64,000 nucleotides of DNA. Origin: Rhodomicrobium lacus. GTDB lineage: Bacteria > Pseudomonadota > Alphaproteobacteria > Rhizobiales > Rhodomicrobiaceae. Where the stretch lies: the NCBI RefSeq assembly GCF_003992725.1, contig NZ_RZNF01000012.1, positions 620,001 to 684,000 of the forward strand, written 5' to 3'. The notes beneath the pieces were generated by a model. The model worked only from the letters and a program-made list of their open reading frames with translations, made no database searches and had not been told where the DNA came from. Positions within the stretch are counted from its first letter, which is position 1; every line of letters begins with the position of its first letter. Positions 34,209 to 42,235 of this stretch are shown here, one piece after another. The translations under genes were made by a program, and so were the position numbers.

Positions 34209-36124
34209 TTCAACCCGTTCTTTGCGGCGAGTTCAGCGTCGAACCACCAGACATCCGGGAAGCCGACCGTGAGCTTCGGCAGCGGATCGGGCGACCCGAA
34301 CTTGTTCCAGTAAGCGATGCGGGACGTCGCCGAGTGCCATTGCGGCACGACGAACGCGCTCCATAGCAGAACGCGGTCGAGCGCGCGGCAGGCCGTGACG
34401 AGCGCATCGCGGTTCGACGCAAAGATGACCTTGTCGACGAGTGTGTCGACGGCAGGGCTCTTGATGCCGATCACATTGCGGCTGCCGGTCTGGTCGGCGG
34501 CGGCCGAACTCCAGAATTCGCGCTGCTCGTTACCCGGCGATTCCGACTGCGCGAAGACGCCCACGATGATGTCGAAGTCGAACGTGTCTTCGCGGCGCTT
34601 CATCTCGGTGGAGTCCACCATGCGCACATTGGCATCGATGCCGAGCCGTCGAAGGTTTTCGACGTAAGGCAGGATGACGCGCTGGAACGCCTCGGACTCG
34701 ATGAGGAATTCGACCGTGAAGGGCTGACCCTGCGCGTTCACCAGCTTGTTGTTGACGACGTTGTAACCCGCCTCCTTGAGAAGGCGCGCGGCCTGACGCA
34801 GGTTATTGCGGAAGTCCGCCGGATCTTTGTTCACCGGGTTCTTGAATACCTCAGTGAACACTTCCGGCGGGATCTTGTCGCGCAGAGGTTCGAGAAGCTC
34901 CAGCTCGGCGGGCGAAGGCAACCCCGTGGCGGCCAGTTCCTGCCCCTCGAAGAAGCTGTTCGTGCGCGTGTATTGCCCGAAGAACAGGTTCTGGTTCGTC
35001 CACTCGAAGTCGAAAGCGAGGTTGAAGGCGCGGCGGACGCGTATGTCCTCGAATTTCGGGCGACGGATATTGAACACGAAGCCCTGCATCGGTTTCGGTG
35101 TCTCAAGCGTCACCTCGCGCTTGACCACCTTGCCATCGCGCAATGCCGGGAAATCATAGGCCGTGGCCCAGGCCTTTGCGCTCGATTCGGTTCGGAAGTC
35201 ATACTGCCCCGCCTTGAACGCCTCCATCGACACGTTCAGATCGCCGTAATACTGGAATTCGAGCGTGTCGAAATTGTTCTCGCCGGCGCGCACCGGGAGG
35301 TCGCGGCCCCAATAGGCGGGCACGCGCTCGAAGGCGATCCACTCGCCCGGCCGTGTCGCCTTGACCTTGTACGGGCCGGAGCCGAGCGGTGGTTCGAGCG
35401 AGGTCTTGGAGATGTCGCGCGCCTTGCCGCTTTCGTCGCGGCCTTCCCACCAGTGCTTCGGATACACCACGAGTTCGCCCACGATGAAGGGCAGTTCGCG
35501 GTTGCCGGAGACGTCGAAGGTGAATGTCACCTCACGATCGCCGGTCTTCTCGCCCTTGACGACATTCTTGTAATACTGCGCGAGCAACGGCTGCCACGGC
35601 GCGCCGGTCTCGGGATCCTTGCCCTTGGCGACGTCCATGCTGAAGATCACGTCTTCAGGGGTGATGGCGACGCCGTCGTGCCAGCGCGCGCCTTCGCGCA
35701 ACTTGAACGTGACGGACGAGCGATCCTCAGGGAAACTGACCCACTCGCACAGGAGGCAATATTGCGTTGAGCCCTCCTCGCGCGACGCAACCATGAGCGC
35801 TTCAAAAACGAGGTCCGCGCCGCGCGCCACACCCGGCGCGATATTGCCGCGAAAGACCGCCGGATTGAGATTGTCATAGGGCGCGGCTGAGGAAAGGCGC
35901 ACCGTGCCGCCCTTGGGCGCGTTCGGGTTCACCCCGTCGAAGTGCTTGAAATCCGCCGGATATTTCGGCTCGCGCACGAGCGAAAGCGCGTGGTGTTTTT
36001 CCGGCTCGGCGAACGCGGGCGCAGCGAGGCAAAGTCCGATCAGCGCGGCGAAGAACAAATGCACCAAATGAGGCATGAGGCTTGCGACCTTCTTTTCACA
36101 TTTTTTGAAGGTAGCACGCAGCAT
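34205..36124 (-). CDS. yejA: Periplasmic peptide-binding protein, YejA-like (first copy)
   Basis: The frame gives 639 residues from the ATG at 36124. A signal peptide LFFAALIGLCLAAPAFA sits after a basic stretch. Mature motifs parallel the neighbour: VREPKYPADFKHFDGVNPNA, LREGARWHDGVAITPEDVIF and YTRNTSFFEGQELAATG-like sequence, with the same fold. The start is debatable: ATG at 36124 has GGAAG close upstream, while ATG 36076 starts nearer the signal peptide, and a GTG at 36136 also precedes it. The paralogue probably binds a different peptide set. It follows the fpr terminator, so it heads its own transcript. Confidence 0.88.
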   Translation of the reverse strand: MLRATFKKCEKKVASLMPHLVHLFFAALIGLCLAAPAFAEPEKHHALSLVREPKYPADFKHFDGVNPNAPKGGTVRLSSAAPYDNLNPAVFRGNIAPGVARGADLVFEALMVASREEGSTQYCLLCEWVSFPEDRSSVTFKLREGARWHDGVAITPEDVIFSMDVAKGKDPETGAPWQPLLAQYYKNVVKGEKTGDREVTFTFDVSGNRELPFIVGELVVYPKHWWEGRDESGKARDISKTSLEPPLGSGPYKVKATRPGEWIAFERVPAYWGRDLPVRAGENNFDTLEFQYYGDLNVSMEAFKAGQYDFRTESSAKAWATAYDFPALRDGKVVKREVTLETPKPMQGFVFNIRRPKFEDIRVRRAFNLAFDFEWTNQNLFFGQYTRTNSFFEGQELAATGLPSPAELELLEPLRDKIPPEVFTEVFKNPVNKDPADFRNNLRQAARLLKEAGYNVVNNKLVNAQGQPFTVEFLIESEAFQRVILPYVENLRRLGIDANVRMVDSTEMKRREDTFDFDIIVGVFAQSESPGNEQREFWSSAAADQTGSRNVIGIKSPAVDTLVDKVIFASNRDALVTACRALDRVLLWSAFVVPQWHSATSRIAYWNKFGSPDPLPKLTVGFPDVWWFDAELAAKNGLK

Positions 36125-36209
36125 GCCCTCTTCCACTTAAAGATCCTTCATGCGGGGCGAGGACTTGCAAAGTCTGTGGACGGCCGCCGCCTGGTGGGGC
36201 CGAGGCATG

Positions 36210-36241
36210 AAAAAGCCCCGAGGCGCAAGCGCTCCGGGGCT
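36210..36241 (-). terminator. Rho-independent terminator of fpr
   Basis: AGCCCCG (36214-36220) pairs with CGGGGCT (36235-36241). Read leftward, the stem ends in a run of T (36210-36214). It lies 34 nt beyond the fpr stop and just before the yejA region, so it separates the two transcripts well. Confidence 0.85.
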
Positions 36242-36274
36242 CTGGAAGATAAGGGCGAGGAGCAAGCGCAGGCC

Positions 36275-37048
36275 CTACTTCTCGACGAACGCCTTTTCGA
36301 GCACGAAGTCGCCAGGCTCGCCGTGGTTGCCTTCGTCCCAGCCGAGGCCGAGAAGCAACGCCTTGATGTCGGCCAGCATCGCCGGGCTGCCGCACATCAT
36401 GACGCGGTCGTCCTCGCGGCAGAGCGGGGGCAACCCGATGTCGCTGTAAAGCTTGCCGGATGTCATGAGGTCGGTGATGCGCCCCGTGTTGCGATAGGGT
36501 TCGCGCGTAACCGTGGGATAATAGACGAGCTTGTCGCGCACGACCTCGCCGAGGAACTCGTCGCGCGGCAGCTCGCTCGTGAGCCACTCATTATAGGCGA
36601 GGTCGTTCACCTGACGCACGCCGTGAACGAGAACGACCTTCTCATACGCCTCATAGGTTTCCGGGTCGCGGATGATGCTGAGGAAGGGCGCGAGGCCCGT
36701 GCCGGTGCTGAGCAGATACAGGTGCTTGCCGGGCTTCAGATTGTCGATGACGAGTGTGCCGGTCGGCTTCTTGCCGACCAGAATCTGATCGCCTTCCTTG
36801 ATATGCTGAAGGCGCGAGGTGAGCGGGCCGTTCTGGACCTTGATGCTGAAGAATTCGAGCGTGTCGTCGTAGTTCGCGCACGCCATGCTGTAGGCGCGCA
36901 GCAGCGGCTTGCCGTCGACCTTGAGGCCGATCATCGTGAATTCGCCGTTGCGGAAGCGAAACGTCTGATCGCGCGTCGTCCGGAAGGTGAAAAGGTCGCC
37001 GTTCCAATGTTTGACGGCCAAGACTTTCTCTTCGTAGAACGCGCCCAT
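36275..37048 (-). CDS. fpr: Ferredoxin-NADP reductase
   Basis: The 257-residue flavoenzyme transfers electrons between NADPH and ferredoxin or flavodoxin. It shows the FAD-binding RAYSMACANYDDTLEFFSI (RxYS motif), the NADP-binding GTGLAPFLSIIRDPETYE, VVLVHGVRQVNDLAYNEWL and MMCGSPAMLADIKALL, then ends DFVLEKAFVEK. The C-terminus fits bacterial subclass enzymes rather than the plastid type, which end in Tyr. It probably supports redox balance or nitrogen fixation and iron-sulfur enzymes. It is a single-gene unit with its own terminator. Confidence 0.93.
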   Translation of the reverse strand: MGAFYEEKVLAVKHWNGDLFTFRTTRDQTFRFRNGEFTMIGLKVDGKPLLRAYSMACANYDDTLEFFSIKVQNGPLTSRLQHIKEGDQILVGKKPTGTLVIDNLKPGKHLYLLSTGTGLAPFLSIIRDPETYEAYEKVVLVHGVRQVNDLAYNEWLTSELPRDEFLGEVVRDKLVYYPTVTREPYRNTGRITDLMTSGKLYSDIGLPPLCREDDRVMMCGSPAMLADIKALLLGLGWDEGNHGEPGDFVLEKAFVEK

Positions 37049-37204
37049 TTGCAGAACTTTCCCTGTGGAGATGATGTCGGTCTCGTTGATTGAGCCATAT
37101 TACATGGCTGTCAATTCCATGCCGCGCCGCAAATAGCATGGCAGCTATGCGGAGACAATATGGCGGCAAGAATTTATCGCTGCGACGAATGCCGCTCGCT
37201 GGAA

Positions 37205-37822
37205 TTAGTCTGCATTTAACATGACGAGGTGATTGGGCAAAAGGTTTTCCTTTGTCGCATCAGGAGGGAAATGAGTTGCAAGATGACCCCCGATCTCGTG
37301 AACCGCTTCCTTCAGAGCCGCCGCCGGCTCGCCCCTTCCGATTCTGTCCGTAAGCCGGTCGACGATTTTTTTCCACTCGGCATCGGGCACTTTCTCGTGA
37401 ATGCCCGCGTCGACGAGAATTTCCGCGCGGCGCTCCGCGACCGAAAGGAAGAGCAGCACGCCGGTATGTCCGGCTGTGGTGTAGATATCCTGCGCGACGA
37501 ATTGCTGCGCCGCACGCTGATGCACGCGCTGGCGGCGAACGCTCCCCGGCACCAGCGCATAGCGGAGCGGCGGATAATGCAGAAAGAGTGCGAGAGCCGC
37601 GAAAACGCCGAGCTGGATGATGTAGATCGTCTGCACCGGCATCCAGGTCCAATGGATGAGCGGCCATGGCACGACAAGCGCGACAAGCGCGGCCCACATA
37701 TACGGCACATAATAATAATCGGCGCTCGCCCGCGCGATCACGACCACGATTTCGCCCGAGGTGCGCGCTTCTTCCTCCGCGATGGCTTTTTCGATGGCTT
37801 TTTTATCCGCGTGCGAAATCAT
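37205..37822 (-). CDS. TPM-domain membrane protein
   Basis: This 205-residue protein has a TPM fold (TLP18.3/Psb32/MOLO-1) split around a membrane hairpin: ISHADKKAIEKAIAEEEART and GEIVVVIARASADYYYVP, then two helices (about 38-60 and 66-84), then HQRAAQQFVAQDIYTT and GVLLFLSVAERRAEILVDAGIHEKV. Such proteins are often encoded with LemA. Its start lies 12 nt from the stop of the second TPM gene, so it belongs to the lemA-TPM-TPM unit. Function: proteins of this family are linked to phosphatase-like or repair activities, but it is not known here. Confidence 0.8.
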   Translation of the reverse strand: MISHADKKAIEKAIAEEEARTSGEIVVVIARASADYYYVPYMWAALVALVVPWPLIHWTWMPVQTIYIIQLGVFAALALFLHYPPLRYALVPGSVRRQRVHQRAAQQFVAQDIYTTAGHTGVLLFLSVAERRAEILVDAGIHEKVPDAEWKKIVDRLTDRIGRGEPAAALKEAVHEIGGHLATHFPPDATKENLLPNHLVMLNAD

Positions 37823-37834
37823 GAGTCTGCCTCC

Positions 37835-38800
37835 CTACCAGTCGCCGGATGCGCCGCCGCCGCCGAAATCGCCGCCACCGCCGCCCGACCAGCCGCCTCC
37901 TCCGCCGCGCCGTCCTCCGCCCCAGTCACCGGGGAAGACGATCGGGCCGCCATAGCCGCTGCGGCGGTTGAATGGCCCGGAGGTCGAAAGCGGCTGGTTT
38001 CCCTGCTGCGATTGCGCCCAGGCGATGAAGATGAAAATCGCGAGGAGGATGAAAAACGCGACCAGAGCCTCGGTCTCGTCCGCGTCGCGCCGCTCGGTCG
38101 GACGCTTGGCCACGCGCTCCTTCACGGCCTCGGCGTCGCCCAGCATGACGTCGCGGATGTCGGTCACGCCCGCCTTGATGCCGCCCGCGAAGTCGCCCCG
38201 CTTGAAGCGCGGCAGGATGGTGTTGCGGATGATCTGCGCCGAAAGCAGGTCGGTGAGCTGCGGTTCGAGCCCGCGCCCGACCTCGATGCGCACCTTCCGC
38301 TCGTTCGGCGCGACGATGAGCAACACGCCGTTGTTCGTGCCCTTCTGGCCGATGCCCCACGCGCGGCCGAGCTGATAGCCGTAATCCTCGATGGGATAGC
38401 CTTGCAGCGACGGCGTGGTGACGACGACGAGCTGGTCGCTCGACTTCGCCTCAAGCGCCGCGAGTTCGGCGTCGAGCGCGGCCTTGTCGGCGGGGCTGAG
38501 AAGGTGCGCGTTATCGACCACGCGGCCGGTGAGCGGCGGGAAGGCCGGCGCAGCGCGGGCGGGCCCGAGTGCCGTGGCGATGAGCGCAAGCAGCACGAGC
38601 GCCGCAACGATCCGCGCCAGCCCCCCTGCATCGGCCAGCGTCAAACAGGCAGCGATCGGACGCCCGGGCGCTGATCGACACCACAAATCGACGGCGTCGC
38701 GCCGCGCCCGATATACGGCGAGACGCTGTGGAAGCGCCACCCCGGCGGCGGCACGGGGCCGCTCCGGGACGCCATGTTCACCCCGCCGCGCGATGCTCAT
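37835..38800 (-). CDS. YgcG-like TPM-domain protein
   Basis: The 321-residue frame contains a signal or anchor (IVAALVLLALIATALGPARA), a periplasmic TPM domain (LTGRVVDNAHLLSPADKAAL, QLVVVTTPSLQGYPIEDYGY, and KGTNNGVLLIVAPNERKVRI with EVGRGLEPQLT), a membrane helix near residue 245-262 (ALVAFFILLAIFIFIAWAQS) and a Gly-rich cytoplasmic tail ending GGGGASGDW. That layout is typical of YgcG. The first 60 residues before the signal look non-homologous and no later ATG exists, so the true start may be a GTG or TTG near codon 60; coordinates keep the ATG. It is next to lemA (gap 9 nt). Confidence 0.82.
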   Translation of the reverse strand: MSIARRGEHGVPERPRAAAGVALPQRLAVYRARRDAVDLWCRSAPGRPIAACLTLADAGGLARIVAALVLLALIATALGPARAAPAFPPLTGRVVDNAHLLSPADKAALDAELAALEAKSSDQLVVVTTPSLQGYPIEDYGYQLGRAWGIGQKGTNNGVLLIVAPNERKVRIEVGRGLEPQLTDLLSAQIIRNTILPRFKRGDFAGGIKAGVTDIRDVMLGDAEAVKERVAKRPTERRDADETEALVAFFILLAIFIFIAWAQSQQGNQPLSTSGPFNRRSGYGGPIVFPGDWGGGRRGGGGGWSGGGGGDFGGGGASGDW

Positions 38801-38809
38801 GATGACTCG

Positions 38810-39439
38810 CTACGGCTTCGGTTTGTTCGTTCCGAAATCGACCTTCGGCGTTTGCGTCTCTTCGACCGGCACCTCGAACGTCGCCATGTCCTTCGCGTTG
38901 GAATAGAGCACCGCCTTCCAGATGCGGCCGGGGAACGTGTTCAGCTCGGTATTATAAAGCCGGACGGCCTGAATGTAATCGCGCCGCGCGATGGCGATGC
39001 GGTTCTCGGTCCCCTCGATCTGATTTTGCAGCGCGAGGAAGTTCTGGTTCGATTTGAGGTCGGGGTAATTCTCGACCGTCGCGAGCAGGCGTCCGAGCGC
39101 CCCCGTAAGCTGCGCCTGTGCCGCCTGGAAGTTTTTCAGCGCCTCGGGGTTGGTAAGCACGTCCGGCGGCAGGTTGATCTGCGCCTGCGTGGCCTTGGCG
39201 CGCGCCTCGACAACGTCCGTCAGCACGGATTTCTCTTGCGCGGCGAAGCCCTTCACGGTCTCGACGAGGTTCGGGATCAGGTCGGCGCGGCGTTTGTACT
39301 GGTTCTGCACCTCGGACCACGCGGCCTTCGCCTGCTGCTCGTATGACGGAATGGTGTTGATGCCGCAGCCCGACAGCACGAGCGCGACGGCGATCAGCGC
39401 GGCTGCTGGCGCGAGCCGGAATATCGAACGGTTAAGCAT
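38810..39439 (-). CDS. lemA: LemA family lipoprotein
   Basis: The 209-residue product has a lipoprotein signal (ALVLSGCG, lipidated C25) and the LemA core: YEQQAKAAWSEVQNQYKRRA, DLIPNLVETVKGFAAQEKSV, NFQAAQAQLTGALGRLLAT and ENYPDLKSNQNFLALQNQIE, with the usual RRDYIQAVRLYNTELNTFPG segment. LemA folds as an elongated antiparallel helix bundle and often travels with TPM (YgcG) genes, as here. Its role is not established. The chosen ATG at 39439 directly starts the signal sequence. Confidence 0.9.
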   Translation of the reverse strand: MLNRSIFRLAPAAALIAVALVLSGCGINTIPSYEQQAKAAWSEVQNQYKRRADLIPNLVETVKGFAAQEKSVLTDVVEARAKATQAQINLPPDVLTNPEALKNFQAAQAQLTGALGRLLATVENYPDLKSNQNFLALQNQIEGTENRIAIARRDYIQAVRLYNTELNTFPGRIWKAVLYSNAKDMATFEVPVEETQTPKVDFGTNKPKP

Positions 39440-39771
39440 CGGCCTCCCCTGAAAAACTGTCTCGAAGCAAGAGCTACGTAGTGCAGCCAAGGGTACGCTT
39501 CAATTCGGAAGAACCCGTTTCTGTCAGAGGCGTCGTAATTTGATCGGCAAAACGGTCTCTGGCTTAAGAAATAAAGCCGTATCCACGCATCAGGTTGAAT
39601 AAAGCTGAGCGCATCGGCCGGATTATGCCCCGAAGCATCGAAATACTTTTTGCGGGTGCGGACGTCGGCGGGCGGGGTGTCGCTGCGAAGCCCGCGAAAG
39701 CCACGAAGCGCTCCGGCTTTCGCAGGAGCGCTTCGCAAACCGCGGGGACGGTTCTTCGCCGAGAGCGGCGA
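39440..39771. other. Intergenic stretch between omp1 and lemA
   Basis: No gene is seen. The first 250 bases upstream of lemA are unremarkable; the end near omp1 holds a hairpin that also occurs after the neighbouring omp gene (listed separately). Confidence 0.4.
39704..39735 (-). terminator. Duplicated hairpin after the first barrel gene
   Basis: CGAAGCGCTCC (39704-39714) pairs with GGAGCGCTTCG (39725-39735), an 11-bp stem. The same 28-base unit occurs at 40771-40798. No T-run follows. It may stop or stabilise the transcript of the leftward omp gene ending at 39772. Confidence 0.55.
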
Positions 39772-40518
39772 CTACTTCAGCGGAGCGACGGAGGCGCCGA
39801 ACAGGTCCGCCTTGTAGGAGAGCACGAGACGAGCCGTCTGCACCGAGGTGTCGATGGTCGCACCAAGCCCGTCTTCTTTATCGCCCAACAGGATGGCGCT
39901 GTTTTCACCGAACTCCGTGAAACGGTACTCACCCTTCAGGTACCAGTTGCCGGAAAGACGCGCTTCGAGACCGCCGCCGACCGTCCAGCCGCCGAAGGTC
40001 CCGTCCACCGAGCCGAACCCGGGAAGGCCGAGTTCGAAGGTCGATTCGGTATAGCCGCCAAGCACGTAAGCCAGCGTACCCGGATTGATGAGATAGCCGA
40101 GGCGGCCGCCAGCGGTCCAGGAATCGGTCTGCTTGGCCTCCACAGTCAAATCGTCGAAACGAAGGCTGCTGCTGACGTTGTCGCCGAAGTCGTAATTGAA
40201 GAATACGCCCGCGACGATGTTGCCGAACTGGCGATCGTAACCGACTTCGACCGTGCCGATCACGCCCGTGCCGCTGATGCCGTTCAACTCGCCGATGGTG
40301 TATTTGTCACCGGCATCATACTCGGTCGCAGAGAGATCGTGGTTCACCGCTTCGCCGCCGACGCCGAGACCGATGTAGAAGCCGGTCCAGGTGGGTTCCG
40401 CAACGAGAACCGGAGCGTCCTTGTAGCCGCCCTTCGCATAGAGGTCGCCGGCGAGCGCGGAGCCGCCCATCGCGAAAATCGCAGCCGCCGACGCAGCCGC
40501 CACAAAAGTCTTTTTCAT
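39772..40518 (-). CDS. Omp25-like outer-membrane beta-barrel protein (copy 1)
   Basis: This 248-residue protein has a signal peptide (VAAASAAAIFAMGGSALA) followed by an 8-stranded barrel of the Omp25/31 or OmpW type: AKGGYKDAPVLVAEPTWTGF, VEVGYDRQFGNIVAGVFFNY, TAGGRLGYLINPGTLAYVLG and LKGEYRFTEFGENSAI. Such proteins are abundant in rhizobial outer membranes. The neighbour at 40841-41566 is a tandem paralogue (same start MKKTF and same end YKADLFG). I chose the ATG at 40518; upstream codons are not conserved. It is read from its own promoter or cotranscribed with the paralogue across a terminator. Confidence 0.88.
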   Translation of the reverse strand: MKKTFVAAASAAAIFAMGGSALAGDLYAKGGYKDAPVLVAEPTWTGFYIGLGVGGEAVNHDLSATEYDAGDKYTIGELNGISGTGVIGTVEVGYDRQFGNIVAGVFFNYDFGDNVSSSLRFDDLTVEAKQTDSWTAGGRLGYLINPGTLAYVLGGYTESTFELGLPGFGSVDGTFGGWTVGGGLEARLSGNWYLKGEYRFTEFGENSAILLGDKEDGLGATIDTSVQTARLVLSYKADLFGASVAPLK

Positions 40519-40716
40519 TTTAGGAATGATCCCCCAAAAGTTGCAACGCGAACGCAACGCCTACGGGAAAGCCGGACCCAAAAGCATGGTCGGACCTGAA
40601 AACAACGACCTACTCTTAGAGCAGATTCGAGTGCATTACACGCAATTTCAATTATAGGTTGCACAACCTGAGGCAATGTTGCGGGGGTGCAACAGCCTAT
40701 GGCGGCGGGGGAGCGC

Positions 40717-40742
40717 AAAAAAAAGCCCCGCTTTCGCGGGGC
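40717..40742 (-). terminator. Rho-independent terminator of the second barrel gene
   Basis: GCCCCGCTTTCGCGGGGC (40725-40742) is a tight 7-bp GC stem. Read leftward it runs into eight T residues (40717-40724). It lies 99 nt after the paralogue stop at 40841 and is the clearest terminator in the window. Confidence 0.9.
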
Positions 40743-40770
40743 AATCGCCGATCCGTCCCCTGAAAAACCA

Positions 40771-40798
40771 AAGCGCTCCGGCTTTCGCAGGAGCGCTT
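40771..40798 (-). repeat. Duplicated hairpin after the second barrel gene
   Basis: AAGCGCTCC (40771-40779) pairs with GGAGCGCTT (40790-40798); the intervening GGCTTTCGCA is identical to the copy at 39715-39724. The two tandem omp genes thus share their 3' flanks, so the duplication took in the downstream hairpin. Confidence 0.7.
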
Positions 40799-40840
40799 CG
40801 CTGACCTGATGGGGGACGGTCAGTGCGCTGAGAGCGGTGA

Positions 40841-41566
40841 CTACTTCAGCGGAACGGGAAGTTCGCCGCCGAAGAGGTCCGCCTTGTAGGAGAGGACGAG
40901 GCGAGCCGTCTGCACCGAGGTGTCGATGTCGATCTTCGTGCAGCCAAGCTTATAGGTGTTCGTGTCGAACTCGGTGTAGCGATATTCACCCTTCAGGAAC
41001 CAGTTGCCGCCGAGCTTGGTTTCAAGACCGCCGCCGACTGTCCAACCCGTGAAGTCATCGCTGCCGAGGTGATCGACTTCAACGCTCGCTTCGCTATAGC
41101 CCGCGAGCACGTAAGCGAGCGTGCTGGTGTTCACGAGGTAGCCAACGCGACCGCCAACCGTCCAGTAGTCCTTGAGCGTGGCGTCGATGGAGCCGCCCTC
41201 GCCGAAGAAGCTCGCGCTGGCAGTCGACTTGACGTCGTCGCCGAAATCGTAGTTCGCAAACACGCCGACGACAAAATTGCCATACTGGCGATCATAGCCG
41301 ACTTCAACCGTTCCAAACACGCCGGTGCTGCTGACGCCGTCGAGTTCGCCGGAAACATAGCCACCGAAAGCCGACGCGCTTATGTCGTGGTTCACCGCAG
41401 CGCCGCCGACGCCGAGGCCGAGGTGGAAGCCGGTCCAGGTGGGTTCAGCAACGACGACGGGAGCGTCCTTGTAGCCGCCCTTGGCATACAGATCGCCAGC
41501 GATTGCCGAACCGCCCATGGCGAAGAGAGCCGCAACCGAAGCGGTCGCGATGAATGTCTTCTTCAT
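40841..41566 (-). CDS. Omp25-like outer-membrane beta-barrel protein (copy 2)
   Basis: The 241-residue protein begins MKKTFIATASVAALFAMG and is cut after GSAIAG. The barrel body includes YAKGGYKDAPVVVAEPTWTG, FGTVEVGYDRQYGNFVVGVF, VGYLVNTSTLAYVLAGYSEA and WFLKGEYRYTEFDTNTYK. It differs from copy 1 mainly in surface-loop regions, where it carries DVKSTASASFFGEGGSI. The upstream region is 669 nt long. Loop divergence with a conserved core suggests that the copies face different surface ligands or phages; that is inference. Confidence 0.88.
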   Translation of the reverse strand: MKKTFIATASVAALFAMGGSAIAGDLYAKGGYKDAPVVVAEPTWTGFHLGLGVGGAAVNHDISASAFGGYVSGELDGVSSTGVFGTVEVGYDRQYGNFVVGVFANYDFGDDVKSTASASFFGEGGSIDATLKDYWTVGGRVGYLVNTSTLAYVLAGYSEASVEVDHLGSDDFTGWTVGGGLETKLGGNWFLKGEYRYTEFDTNTYKLGCTKIDIDTSVQTARLVLSYKADLFGGELPVPLK

Positions 41567-42235
41567 TTGTTTGTAGTCCCCTAAAATTGCCCAGAAACTC
41601 GACGCAGCACCAACGCGTGCGAGAAAGCCTCGATAGGATTTCTCAAGTTCTTGCATCGCCCGACACTGTAGAGCTAGCATCGATTCGAGCGCGTGTATCT
41701 GGTCGACAATAGACTTATTTGAAGTTGGGCGAGATCTGTATCCGGCATGCCACAGATTTACTATCTTCGGTTGCAATTATGCGAGATAATACACGCATTG
41801 AGTGTCGCCGTTACTCGAACAGGTGCAAATAACGTGTGGCGGGATAGTCGCGGGCAACGCTAACCAACGGAAAACTCGAACTATATTCGAATACGCGAAT
41901 AGATCGTCGCCTCAGGCTTGGCTCTTGCGCATTTGGAGCGGGATAGCGGCGCTACCGGAAGCTTGTGAGAGCAGGATGCGCAATGCCTGATTGCGGTGCG
42001 CGCTGGGTTGGATTCTTCCGAGGTCATATGCACCTCTTCGACGGCGTTTTTGATAAACCAAGGTAACGCGCCGATAACATAGCCGAAGCATCGATAGCGC
42101 ATTCGGAACGCGATGGTCGCCCGCTACCTAAAATTGTCGATTAGACCTTCACTTTGATACTTTGGAAAAAGTTTAAGCTCTGAAGCGTATACCCGGTTTT
42201 GTGGGTACTGGTTTTGCGTAAGCTTGGGCACGGCC
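41567..42235. other. Long intergenic region between barrel gene and macA
   Basis: These 669 bases separate divergent genes and hold both promoters. I found no supported gene; a leftward open frame at 41881-42102 has no signal or family and reads as chance. Composition is more AT-rich than the flanks (for example around 41861-41910, with ACTATATTCGAATACGCG). A regulatory RNA could be hidden here, but I see no clear fold. Confidence 0.4.

Noticed and set aside
41802-42102. Small frames between the second barrel gene and macA
   Set aside because: No start signal, no family and no codon pattern unlike chance.
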